A DNA stretch of 18,711 nucleotides from Armatimonadota bacterium (GCA_019348365.1 JAHWJO010000020.1:1-18711); one strand, 5' to 3'; positions 7,910 to 14,021 are shown, numbered from the stretch's first letter. Notes: a model not told the origin generated them from the sequence alone. Made by a program: numbers and translations.

Positions 7910-8406
7910 TCAAACTTCTGCCATTCTTCAAAGGTACGGAGGTCCCGGCGGGCGTACCACTCCATGAGGGTCACGCCTTCCGGCGCCACGTCCTCGATGA
8001 TCCCTTCCGGGCAGGGGAGCCACTCCACATGCCCGAAGATGCGGCAAACGAGCGGGCGCACCGGATAGATGCTGCACCGGCCCCGCTCCACATCGCGAAA
8101 ACGGCATGCCTCGTAGGTGAACTCCGGCGCGCCGGGCCAGGGGACGTTCTTCTCCTGGCGTGCGACCCGTTCGCGCTCCGCCGGGTCCTGCTCATTCAGG
8201 TAGCCGCATATCCGCTCGTACTCCCATCGGGAGATGGGATAGCCGGAGATGCACCGGTCGCCGCATTTATCGCAGCCGTCGCAGGAGGAGAGTCGTTCTT
8301 TCCATGGGCGCTTCGAGCCGTGAGGGGGGAGGAGTTGAATGTCTCGCGGGGGGGCGGTCGATGCGTTCTCAGAGGTTTCCCGTATCTCCTCCGGCTCGAC
8401 GCTCAC
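7891..8406 (-). CDS. YkgJ-family cysteine-cluster protein
   Basis: A 171-residue protein with the cysteine pattern of the YkgJ/zinc-iron-chelating family (PF03692). Cys42, 45, 48 and 52 form a CxxCxxCxxxC cluster, and Cys101, 111, 121 and 132 lie in a second block containing the family signature RCSIYPVRPLVCRIFG (110-125). Such clusters are thought to bind iron or zinc, possibly Fe-S; the biochemical role is not established. The start is GTG at 8404-8406, overlapping the upstream DUF951 stop codon as GTGA, so translation is coupled. The last residues (WLGR) are encoded by an octamer repeat tract that also supplies the stop codon, so the C-terminus may have been altered by repeat expansion. 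Confidence 0.85.
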   Translation of the reverse strand: MSVEPEEIRETSENASTAPPRDIQLLPPHGSKRPWKERLSSCDGCDKCGDRCISGYPISRWEYERICGYLNEQDPAERERVARQEKNVPWPGAPEFTYEACRFRDVERGRCSIYPVRPLVCRIFGHVEWLPCPEGIIEDVAPEGVTLMEWYARRDLRTFEEWQKFDGWLGR

Positions 8407-8690
8407 GCTCCTCCCTCCGAAGCGGCGTCCGGATTCCAGAGTTCGGCCTCCTCCGTGGAGAGGGGGGTGAGAATCCGCCTTGCCGCGCGGTTAAAGGCGT
8501 CGCGGGGGAGCATCATCCGGCGGTAGCAGCCGTCGCAGCGGAGCCCGATGTCCGCCCCGACGCGCGTGACCGTCCATTCGAAGCTGCCGCACGGGTGTTT
8601 CTTCCGCATGAGGACGCGGTCCGACGGTTCCACGCGCTGGAGGGGGCGGGAGGGAGCGGCGGGTTGGGAAGGGGGTTGAGGTACAGGCAT
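8403..8690 (-). CDS. DUF951-type small zinc-ribbon-like protein
   Basis: A 95-residue protein whose central part (about 23-75) matches the DUF951 pattern: DRVLMRKKHPCG, then WTVTRVGADIGLRCDGC, then MMLPRDAFNRAARRI. Cys34, Cys52 and Cys55 suggest a small metal site together with His32. Typical DUF951 proteins are about 60-70 residues; this one has a Pro-rich N-terminal addition of about 20 residues and a C-terminal tail. Function is unknown for the family. The ATG at 8688-8690 has no Shine-Dalgarno sequence, but a strong promoter ends 6 nt before it, so a leaderless transcript is likely. It is the first gene of a two-gene unit with the YkgJ-like protein (4-nt overlap). Confidence 0.8.
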   Translation of the reverse strand: MPVPQPPSQPAAPSRPLQRVEPSDRVLMRKKHPCGSFEWTVTRVGADIGLRCDGCYRRMMLPRDAFNRAARRILTPLSTEEAELWNPDAASEGGA

Positions 8691-8696
8691 AGCTCT

Positions 8697-8724
8697 ATTA
8701 TAGGGCTCAAAGCTTAAAGTTCAA
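8697..8724 (-). promoter_or_regulatory. Sigma70-type promoter giving a probably leaderless mRNA
   Basis: On the minus strand: -35 TTGAAC (8719-8724), 16-nt spacer, perfect -10 TATAAT (8697-8702). The DUF951 ATG begins only 6 nt after the -10, so transcription should start at or within a base or two of the A of the ATG. The -35 lies inside the heptamer tract at 8704-8730, so the repeat and the promoter share sequence. Confidence 0.65.
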
Positions 8725-8730
8725 GGTGCA
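8704..8730 (+). repeat. Heptamer tract, left arm
   Basis: Three consecutive degenerate 7-nt units GGCTCAA, AGCTTAA, AGTTCAA followed by GGTGCAT. It is inverted relative to 9017-9036 and shares TGCACCTTGAACTTT (read on the minus strand) with it. It also carries the -35 element of the DUF951 promoter. Confidence 0.75.
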
Positions 8731-9009
8731 TAGCGAGGGCTTCGACAGGGTCTTGACTCTATTTCGACCCGCACGAAAATAGGGCTCCATCGGGAAGATC
8801 TGGTGAGGTGTGCCGCGATTGAAGCCGCTCCTGAGGGCTTTCAGCCGAGCGTCCCATTGGGACGCATACCCTGCCCACGCATCCGGAGTGTCCCGCAGGG
8901 ACACTCAGCCGGAGCGTAGCGGAGGCTCCACAGGAGCGACTTCAGTCGCGGCACTCCCCGCAAGAACTTCCATCCCGGCACACCCCTGGACTTTCTTGAT
9001 AGCTCCAAG

Positions 9010-9036
9010 TAGACTTTGCACCTTGAACTTTGAGCC
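9010..9036 (-). repeat. Heptamer tract, right arm, at the HNH gene stop codon
   Basis: Read on the minus strand from the HNH stop codon the sequence is AGGCTCA, AAGTTCA, AGGTGCA, AAGTCTA, a degenerate heptamer series that begins inside the TAG (9036-9038). Its inverted partner is 8704-8730 at the other end of the spacer. Confidence 0.7.
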
Positions 9037-9554
9037 TAAAAGTCCCCGAGCGCCGGGAGGTAGTCCTTCCAGACGTTGTGCCGCTTGCCGTCGAGGTACT
9101 TGATGAGGCTGATGAACGGCACGTACCGGGGCCGCCGGGGCACCTTCTTGAGCTGCATCCCGATCTGCTGGAGGGACCGGTCGCCCTTCTTGGTGTTGCA
9201 CCGCCGGCAACAGGTGACCAGGTTTTCCCAGGTGGAAGGCCCGCCGTGGCGGCGGGGGATGACGTGGTCGAGGGTGAGGTCCTTGCCGGTGACGCCGCAG
9301 TACTGGCAGGTGAAGCCGTCCCGCGCGAAGATGCTCCGCCGGGAGAGGCGAAGCTGCGGCATAGGGCGCTTGACATGGTACTTCAGGCGCACCACGGAGG
9401 GGCGCGGCAGATGGCCGGTCAGCGTGTGGATCGCCAGGTCTTCGGCATGGAGGATATCCGCCTTGCCGAGCAGGATCAGACCCATCGCGCGCCGGACATT
9501 GCAGATGTTGAGCGGCTCGTAATCGCTGTTTAAGACCAGTACCTCTCCGTTCAT
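9036..9554 (-). CDS. HNH endonuclease domain protein
   Basis: A 172-residue protein of the stand-alone McrA-like HNH family. Zinc-ribbon cysteines are Cys83/Cys86 (FTCQYCG) and Cys116/Cys119 (CCRRCN); the catalytic HNH core is LDHVIPRRHGG at 95-105 with NLVTCC at 111-116. The N-terminal VLVLNSDYEPLNICNVRRAM is typical of this widespread bacterial group, whose function is poorly known and which need not be mobile. The frame is open 73 codons further upstream, but the ATG at 9552-9554 has AGAGGAG at 9560-9566 with 5-nt spacing and opens directly on the conserved N-terminus. The stop TAG lies at the edge of a heptamer tract. No intron or target site is visible around it, so it is not evidently a homing enzyme. 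Confidence 0.92.
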   Translation of the reverse strand: MNGEVLVLNSDYEPLNICNVRRAMGLILLGKADILHAEDLAIHTLTGHLPRPSVVRLKYHVKRPMPQLRLSRRSIFARDGFTCQYCGVTGKDLTLDHVIPRRHGGPSTWENLVTCCRRCNTKKGDRSLQQIGMQLKKVPRRPRYVPFISLIKYLDGKRHNVWKDYLPALGDF

Positions 9555-10310
9555 GCGGACTCCTCTTCCCTTCGAAAGATCCGCATTCAGCTCGCCCCTC
9601 CCGCGCTGAAAACGGATCGGCCCGGGCGTCGTCAGAGACGAGCGAATGAAAAAAACTTCATCTGTCGTGCGTGTGGTATTTGGCGTTGGTGTGGCAGGAA
9701 TCGGGGCGGCAGAAAAGCGACCCGATGCCCCAGCGAAACAAAAACCCGCCACAAGAGGACCTGTGGCGGGCACGCGAAACGGCGGACGTCGGCAGGTATC
9801 TTGAAACAGTAGCTGTCGCTGAGAATTCGGCTGTCGAAATAATGGATCGCTAACGTTCCCATACCGTTTCCTTTGCTTGCGGCAGCCGGAGATCGTCTGC
9901 CTTCCTTACCATCTTAAATCCGAGACTCCGCCTGCGTCAAGCAAGCGAGCCAGGTCAGCGGAACCGAGCGGCTGCGGGGAGCCTCTCCCCTCCGTAAAGG
10001 AAAGGGCGACTGCCCTGTTGTTCCTCAGGGGAAATGCCTCTGGCGGAAGTCCCATGCAAAGATAGAACACCCCCTACCGGTTCTGCAGAGATGAGTGCGT
10101 CGTCCGGGATGCTCTGGAGGTGAGTCGGTGCCTGAAGCGGTATTCCTAAGCGCCTGGAGATCATCCTTCAATGTGTCATCACGCTTATCGTACTTGCAGA
10201 GGCCGGATACGAAAAACTCTCCTCTGCTACCCGCCTGGGAGAACGCCGAATCACCCATTCGTCAACGTTGTGAATCGGGAAATCCGTAGCCGGGGGACGC
10301 GTGAAAATTC
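9555..10310. other. Gene-free, hairpin-rich region
   Basis: No protein-coding gene is convincing in these 756 nt; the open frames present are short, lack ribosome sites, and one is cut by the terminator below. The region 9880-10035 has several perfect small hairpins: GGCAG/CTGCC (about 9891-9911), GGGGAG-CCT-CTCCCC (9976-9990), AGGGC-GACT-GCCCT (10003-10016), and a long-range GCTTGC/GCAAGC pair that encloses the first of these. With the minus-strand terminator at 9735-9770, a structured RNA transcribed leftward is possible. I could not match it to RNase P RNA, tmRNA, 6S, SRP RNA or a riboswitch family by eye. Confidence 0.5.
9735..9770 (-). terminator. Intrinsic terminator upstream of the HNH gene
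   Basis: CCCGCCACA (9745-9753) and TGTGGCGGG (9762-9770) form a perfect 9-bp GC-rich stem with an 8-nt loop; on the minus strand it is followed by TTTTTGTTT. This is a textbook Rho-independent terminator pointing left. No gene ends just upstream, so it closes either a non-coding transcript or acts as an attenuator about 180 nt ahead of the HNH gene. Confidence 0.82.
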
Positions 10311-10339
10311 TTGCACGGTCACAGGATGTATGATATACT
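10311..10339 (+). promoter_or_regulatory. Promoter of the tRNA unit
   Basis: -35 TTGCAC (10311-10316), spacer of exactly 17 nt, -10 TATACT (10334-10339). It lies 11 nt before the mature 5' end of tRNA-Ser, as expected for a stable-RNA promoter. The -10 is followed by AGGGGAGACG. Confidence 0.8.
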
Positions 10340-10350
10340 AGGGGAGACGT

Positions 10351-10443
10351 GGGGAGATGGCCGAGAGGTCGAAGGCGTCCGCCTGCTAAGCGGATGTAGT
10401 GCCTAAAGCGCTACCGAGGGTTCGAATCCCTCTCTCTCCGCCA
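10351..10443 (+). tRNA. tRNA-Ser(GCU), CCA encoded
   Basis: A complete cloverleaf reading AGC/AGU serine codons. Acceptor stem GGGGAGA (10351-10357) pairs with TCTCTCC (10433-10439), discriminator G73, and CCA is encoded (10441-10443). Anticodon stem TCCGC/GCGGA encloses CTGCTAA, giving anticodon GCT. The long variable arm GTAGTGC/GCGCTAC (7 bp) and the T-arm GAGGG-TTCGAAT-CCCTC confirm the class II serine type. Oddity: base pair 3-70 is G:U, the main alanine identity element, where an A:U would complete the common GGAGAGA acceptor. First gene of the tRNA unit. Confidence 0.97.
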
Positions 10444-10447
10444 TTAT

Positions 10448-10520
10448 GCGCCCGTAGCTCAGGGGATAGAGCGACAGGTTGCGGACCTGTAGGTCAGGGG
10501 TTCAAATCCCTTCGGGCGTA
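10448..10520 (+). tRNA. tRNA-Arg(GCG)
   Basis: A class I cloverleaf 4 nt after tRNA-Ser. Acceptor GCGCCCG pairs with CGGGCGT (first pair G:U), discriminator A73, no encoded CCA. D-stem GCTC/GAGC, anticodon stem ACAGG/CCTGT with loop TTGCGGA, so anticodon GCG reading CGC and probably CGU. T-arm AGGGG-TTCAAAT-CCCTT. Most bacteria read these codons with an ACG (inosine) tRNA, so a GCG version is uncommon. It shares the promoter at 10311 and the terminator at 10542. Confidence 0.95.
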
Positions 10521-10541
10521 TTATAAAATCATACAAGAGGA

Positions 10542-10594
10542 GCGGTTCCTGCACCATCGAATCTTTGATGGGGTCGGAGCCGCATTTTTGTTTC
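10542..10594 (+). terminator. Intrinsic terminator of the tRNA unit
   Basis: GCGGTTCC (10542-10549) pairs with GGAGCCGC (10576-10583), one G:U included; inside, CCATC/GATGG extends the structure. It is followed by ATTTTTGTTT. It starts 22 nt after the tRNA-Arg 3' end and cleanly closes the tRNA unit ahead of the acetyltransferase gene. Confidence 0.88.
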
Positions 10595-10652
10595 ACCGTC
10601 CCCGGTCTCTTACGCTTCCCCATGGCGGGCTTGCCGGAAAGGCTCTCCACTC

Positions 10653-11225
10653 ATGCTCGACAACGTCGATCCCGAACTGCCCCCCCTGCCGCGCGGCCAG
10701 CAGATCCGATTCTATCGCGCGGATCTCTCCGACCTGCCGGAGCTGGAAGTCCCCCCCGGATACAGTTTCCGCTGCTACCGGCCGGGCGACGAGGCGGACT
10801 GGGCCGAGGTGTTGACCGCCTCCTTCCCCGGCGATACATGGACGGTCGAGAAGATCGAGAAGGAGTTCACGAAAACCGAGAAGTTCCGGCCCGAGCGGAT
10901 CTGCATCGCCGAGCACGAGGGGAAGATCGCCGGGGTGGCGGCGGCTTGGGAGCAGGGCGAGCCGGAGTGGGGCTACGTCCACTGGGTCGGGGTCCATCCG
11001 GAGCACCAGGGGAAGCGGCTGGGGCGGCTGTTGACGCTGGGAACGCTCCACCGGTTTCGGGTGGAAGGCAAGCGGAAGGTTTACCTGGATACCGACGAGC
11101 CTCGTATCCCCGCCATCGCGACCTACCTCAGCCTGGGGTTCCAGCCCGATCTCCGGCTGGCCACGCACCGCGAGATGTGGGAGCGCGTTCAGGCCGTCAT
11201 GGCCGAGCGGCGGCGGTCGCATTGA
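10653..11225 (+). CDS. GNAT-family N-acetyltransferase
   Basis: A 190-residue cytoplasmic protein with one GNAT domain in the C-terminal two thirds. Motif A, the acetyl-CoA pyrophosphate loop, is HPEHQGKRLGRLL at 115-127 on the expected beta-4/alpha-3 unit (preceded by YVHWVGV). Motif B follows as VYLDTDEPRIPAIATYLSLGF at 143-163. The layout resembles the C-terminal domain of mycothiol-synthase-like acetyltransferases, but the substrate cannot be named. The N-terminal 35 residues have no recognised domain. The ATG at 10653 has only a weak GGAAAGG 11 nt upstream. It lies after the tRNA terminator and converges on the symporter gene, 79 nt away. Confidence 0.88.
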   Translation: MLDNVDPELPPLPRGQQIRFYRADLSDLPELEVPPGYSFRCYRPGDEADWAEVLTASFPGDTWTVEKIEKEFTKTEKFRPERICIAEHEGKIAGVAAAWEQGEPEWGYVHWVGVHPEHQGKRLGRLLTLGTLHRFRVEGKRKVYLDTDEPRIPAIATYLSLGFQPDLRLATHREMWERVQAVMAERRRSH

Positions 11226-11241
11226 AGTCCGCATGAGGATC

Positions 11242-11260
11242 GGGAGGTACCCACCTTCCC
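11242..11260. terminator. Possible bidirectional hairpin between convergent genes
   Basis: GGGAGGT and ACCTTCCC (11242-11260) can pair with one bulged base between the convergent acetyltransferase and symporter genes. There is no T-run on either side, so this is a weak candidate. Confidence 0.25.
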
Positions 11261-11304
11261 AGTTGATCTGCCCTTACGCTATCGTTTTCGTTCAGATGAC
11301 GGAA

Positions 11305-12588
11305 TCACGCGGCTTTCGCCTCCACCGGCTCTTCGGGAGTCTTGCCGTCCAGGAGGCAGCTCACGTTCATGTCCCCCATGACGTTGATCGCGGTGCGACA
11401 GCGGTCCAGGAACCAGTCCACCGTCAGCAGAAGCGCGATGTACTGCACCGGCAGGCCGACCGACCGGAACACGAGGGTCATGGTCACCAGCCCCGCTTCG
11501 GGGATGCCCGCCGCCCCCACCGACGCGATGACCGACGTGAGGACCACCATCAACTGCTGTTCCAGGGTGAGGTTCACCCCGATCATCTGGGAGATGAAGA
11601 GCGCGGCCATCGCCTCGTAGAGTGCGGTCCCGTCGTTGTTGAAGTTTGCGCCCACCAGCGCCCCGAGACTCGCGGACTCTTCCCTCAGCTTCACCCTTTC
11701 CCGCAGCCGCTCGTATGTGACAGGCATGGTGATCGTGGAGCTGGCGGTCGAGAAGGCCATCACCAGCGCGTCGCGGGTCTCTCTCAAGAGATGGAAGGGA
11801 CTCACCCACGACCAGATGCGGATTCGCACGAGATAATAGGTCGCCTGGAGGAGAAGCGCGAGGAGCACGGAGAGGATGAACGCTCCCATCGCGAGGAACG
11901 GCGCGAAGCCCTCCTCCCCCACAATTCCCGCGACGATGCCGAATACGCCAATCGGGATGAGGTCGATGATCCAGTGGAGAATGACGAGCAGCGTGTTGAA
12001 GCCGACGTCCACCACGTCTTCCACGGTGCGGATCGGGTGGTCCTTGGAGCGGCGGAGCGCGATGCCGAACGCGATGGCGATGAAGATGACCCCGATGATC
12101 TTGCCGTTGTCCCCCAGCGGCCCGAGCAGGCTTCGGGGGATGTTCTCCAGGAATTGCGCGAACACATCGACCTCTCCGGGCGCGGCGGCAGCGGCAGCAG
12201 ATTGCTCCGGGGCCGGGGGGGACAGTTGCGCCCAGCGGCCCGGCTGGATGATGTTCGCGACGAGCAGGCCGATGAAAATGGCGACGAGCGTGTTGAGGAT
12301 CAGCAGCCCCGCCATCTTTGCGCCCATGCGGCTCTGGATTCGCGCTTTCATGAGTGCCTGAATGACGGCGATGAGGATGAGCGGCGGGGCCAGCGCCCCG
12401 AGAAGCTGGAGGATCAGCTTGCTGGGAATCCGGAGCGGCGCGGCGCTCGGACCCATGACCACCCCGACGATCACCCCCAGGACCAGCGCGGCCACAATGC
12501 GAAGGTAGAGCGGCGTTTCGTGCCACCGTTGAAAGAAACCGCCCCGGCCCAAGGCTGTATCGTGGGGGAGATCGGTATCCGCAGACAT
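11305..12588 (-). CDS. DAACS-family dicarboxylate/amino acid:cation symporter
   Basis: A 427-residue cytoplasmic-membrane transporter of the DctA/GltP group, importing dicarboxylates or acidic amino acids with Na+ or H+. Family signatures are clear: serine-rich re-entrant loop AFSTASSTITMPVT, the NMDGT-equivalent motif ANFNNDGTALYE (NND instead of NMD), AAGIPEAGLVTM for the second hairpin, and DWFLDRCRTAINVMGD in the last helix, which includes the substrate-binding Arg and Asn. The loop between early helices (about residues 125-145) is Ala/Pro-rich. A GTG two codons upstream is possible, but ATG 12586-12588 has AAAGGAG at 12594-12600 with ideal 5-nt spacing, whereas the GTG would overlap it. 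Substrate specificity is not decidable by eye. Confidence 0.93.
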   Translation of the reverse strand: MSADTDLPHDTALGRGGFFQRWHETPLYLRIVAALVLGVIVGVVMGPSAAPLRIPSKLILQLLGALAPPLILIAVIQALMKARIQSRMGAKMAGLLILNTLVAIFIGLLVANIIQPGRWAQLSPPAPEQSAAAAAAPGEVDVFAQFLENIPRSLLGPLGDNGKIIGVIFIAIAFGIALRRSKDHPIRTVEDVVDVGFNTLLVILHWIIDLIPIGVFGIVAGIVGEEGFAPFLAMGAFILSVLLALLLQATYYLVRIRIWSWVSPFHLLRETRDALVMAFSTASSTITMPVTYERLRERVKLREESASLGALVGANFNNDGTALYEAMAALFISQMIGVNLTLEQQLMVVLTSVIASVGAAGIPEAGLVTMTLVFRSVGLPVQYIALLLTVDWFLDRCRTAINVMGDMNVSCLLDGKTPEEPVEAKAA

Positions 12589-12843
12589 ACTCACTCCTTT
12601 TCTCGTCCAGTGGACCCGCCGGACGGACCGGCATCACCGAAACGGCGGACGCGCGTTGGATGGATCGACTCGTACTCCGTTTACGGTATAGTATGAGACG
12701 CGCCGCGAGAAAAATCAGTGCCCACGCGCCTGTATCCCTTCCATTCCCCAATGCCCCGTAATCACCTCCAGTACCTCATGCCCTGCCAATCTCCTGTCGT
12801 TTCATGGAGCAGCACCGGGTAAGGCAATCCTCTCCCTTGCCCC

Positions 12844-12867
12844 GGTGAATCTGTGATATAATTCACC
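12844..12867 (+). promoter_or_regulatory. Extended -10 promoter of lptF inside a dyad
   Basis: TATAAT at 12857-12862 is preceded directly by TGA, an extended -10 (TGnTATAAT). No good -35 lies 17 nt upstream. The -10 is framed by a perfect inverted repeat, GGTGAAT (12844-12850) and ATTCACC (12861-12867) with 10 nt between, which could be an operator or form a hairpin. The expected start site leaves a leader of about 18 nt before the lptF ATG, which has no Shine-Dalgarno sequence. Confidence 0.55.
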
Positions 12868-12886
12868 CGATCCCCCCCGACCCCTT

Positions 12887-13969
12887 ATGAAACTCCTCGA
12901 CCGATACCTCAGCCGCGAGTTGATCCTCCCCTTTCTGGTGGGGCTGACCGGCTTCGTCCTCATCGAGATCACCACCCTCCTCTTCAACGATCTGCTGGAA
13001 GTCATGCTCCAGCTCAAGGTCCCGCTCAGCCTGATCTTCCAGTTCATCGGGTACAAGCTCCCGATGTTCGTCGTGCTGGCGCTGCCCATCGCCACGCTGT
13101 TCGGGGTGTCGCTCGGCATCAACCGGCTGGCCCGCGAGGGGGAGATCAACGCGATGCGGATGTCCGGGGTCTCCCTGCGCCGGATGCTCATGCCGCTTTT
13201 GGGAATCGGGCTGCTCATCAGCATCGGGGATTACTGGCTCAACGAGAAGGTCGCGCCTCCCGCCAACGCGAAGGCGAACGAGACCGTTCAGCAGATGTTC
13301 AAGCGGAGCGAGCTGCCGCAGATCCAGGCCGATACCTTCTTTCATGTGGGCCAGCACTGGTTTTATGTCGGCAAGGTGAAGAAGGTGGCCGAAAATAAGT
13401 ACCTGCTCGAACGGGTGATGATCTACGAGACGAAATGGGACGACTTCCCCATCCTGACCGTGGCGAAGCATGCCGTGACCGACGGCATCCGGTGGGTCTT
13501 CACCGATTACCGCCGGATCGAGCTGGCCGGCAACCGGGAGAACCTCACCACCAGCTGGCCGGGCGAGCCGGGCCGACTCACCCTGAAAGTCGATCTCAAC
13601 CGGATCATCGCCCCCAACTCGAAACCGGAGGAGATGTCCTCGGCGGAGCTGATGAAGCAGATCCAGCAATTCCAGAAGGCGAACATCCGGGTGGACCAGC
13701 TCGTGATGAACTACCACTTCAAATTTTCGATCCCGGCGGGGTGCCTGGTGGTGGTGCTGGTGAGCATGCCGTTCGCCATCCATTACGCCCGGCACGGCAG
13801 CTTCATGGGGATTCTGCTCAGCATCCTCCTCTTCTTCTTCTATTACAACACCTATTTTCTTGCGAAGATGCTGGGGGAGAACGGGTACCTGCCGCCGGTG
13901 CTCGCGGCGTGGTCCCACAACATCATCTTCAGCCTGATCGGATTGGTTATGCTGTGGCGCGAAGAGTAA
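12887..13969 (+). CDS. lptF: LptF/LptG-family permease (YjgP/YjgQ)
   Basis: A 360-residue inner-membrane protein of the LPS-export ABC transporter (LptB2FG), which extracts LPS from the inner membrane. It has the family layout: N-terminal MKLLDRYLSRELILPFLVGL with helices at about 12-35, 47-75 (the proline-rich LPMFVVLALPIATLFG) and 98-114, the coupling-region sequence REGEINAMRMSGVS (83-96), a periplasmic beta-jellyroll domain at about 120-265, and three C-terminal helices (about 285-303, 310-333, 338-356). Whether it is LptF or LptG cannot be settled; no second copy or lptB lies in the window. Start ATG 12887 has no Shine-Dalgarno sequence but fits the conserved N-terminus. The stop codon is embedded in a heptamer tract. 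The lptD-like gene follows. Confidence 0.92.
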   Translation: MKLLDRYLSRELILPFLVGLTGFVLIEITTLLFNDLLEVMLQLKVPLSLIFQFIGYKLPMFVVLALPIATLFGVSLGINRLAREGEINAMRMSGVSLRRMLMPLLGIGLLISIGDYWLNEKVAPPANAKANETVQQMFKRSELPQIQADTFFHVGQHWFYVGKVKKVAENKYLLERVMIYETKWDDFPILTVAKHAVTDGIRWVFTDYRRIELAGNRENLTTSWPGEPGRLTLKVDLNRIIAPNSKPEEMSSAELMKQIQQFQKANIRVDQLVMNYHFKFSIPAGCLVVVLVSMPFAIHYARHGSFMGILLSILLFFFYYNTYFLAKMLGENGYLPPVLAAWSHNIIFSLIGLVMLWREE

Positions 13970-14021
13970 GGCGCGAAGCGGAGGGCCGAAAAGGCGAAGC
14001 GCGAAGGGCGAAGGGACAGGC
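13959..14021 (+). repeat. Heptamer tract spanning the lptF stop codon
   Basis: Nine phased 7-nt units starting in the last codons of lptF: GCGAAGA, GTAAGGC, GCGAAGC, GGAGGGC, CGAAAAG, GCGAAGC, GCGAAGG, GCGAAGG, GACAGGC. The TAA stop (13967-13969) is inside the second unit. The rest fills the start of the lptF-lptD spacer. Confidence 0.75.

Larger units (their letters stand above)
8691..9035. repeat. Hairpin-rich spacer with nested inverted repeats (MITE/REPIN-like)
   Basis: This 345-nt gene-free spacer is bracketed by inverted arms (8704-8730 and 9017-9036; the right arm is the reverse complement of the left minus a 7-nt unit). Inside lies a second inverted pair, 8811-8833 against 8931-8953, matching at 21 of 23 positions. 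Between and outside these are more hairpins: about 8759-8782; GCGTCCC-ATT-GGGACGC at 8849-8865; GAGTGTCCC-GCA-GGGACACTC at 8886-8906; GGAGC/GCTCC at 8911-8929; GCGACT-TC-AGTCGC at 8936-8949. No transposase or coding frame is visible. It could be a non-autonomous mobile element or an accumulation of REP-like units. Confidence 0.7.

Noticed and set aside
7756..9036. CRISPR array
   Set aside because: The repeats are uninterrupted tandem octamers/heptamers or inverted palindromes; there are no regularly spaced unique spacers and no cas genes.
9036..9554. HNH gene as a homing endonuclease or part of a restriction system
   Set aside because: No intron, intein, methyltransferase or disrupted host gene is nearby; the protein matches the common stand-alone HNH group.
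9632..9862. A 76-codon minus-strand open frame upstream of the HNH gene
   Set aside because: The strong intrinsic terminator at 9735-9770 lies in the middle of it, so it would not be transcribed in full.
9860..9960. Possible c-di-GMP (GEMM-I) riboswitch on the minus strand, from GACGCA and ATGGTAAG fragments
   Set aside because: The conserved tetraloop/receptor half and the GGGCAAACC-type segment are missing, so the likeness is too partial.
9940..9980. Resemblance to the SRP RNA helix-8 region on the plus strand (CCAGGTCAGCGGAACCGAG)
   Set aside because: The GTCAG and GGAA elements appear, but the spacing and the 3' AGCAG side are wrong, and no surrounding 4.5S-type hairpin could be built.
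10025..10258. A 77-codon minus-strand open frame (MGDSAFSQ...)
   Set aside because: It has no ribosome site or family pattern, and lies over sequence rich in small hairpins. It cannot be excluded as a small gene, but nothing supports it.
11233..12696. Long open frames overlapping the symporter gene on both strands
   Set aside because: Their translations are His/Asp/Arg- or Pro/Arg-rich without motifs, whereas the symporter frame contains all DAACS signatures.
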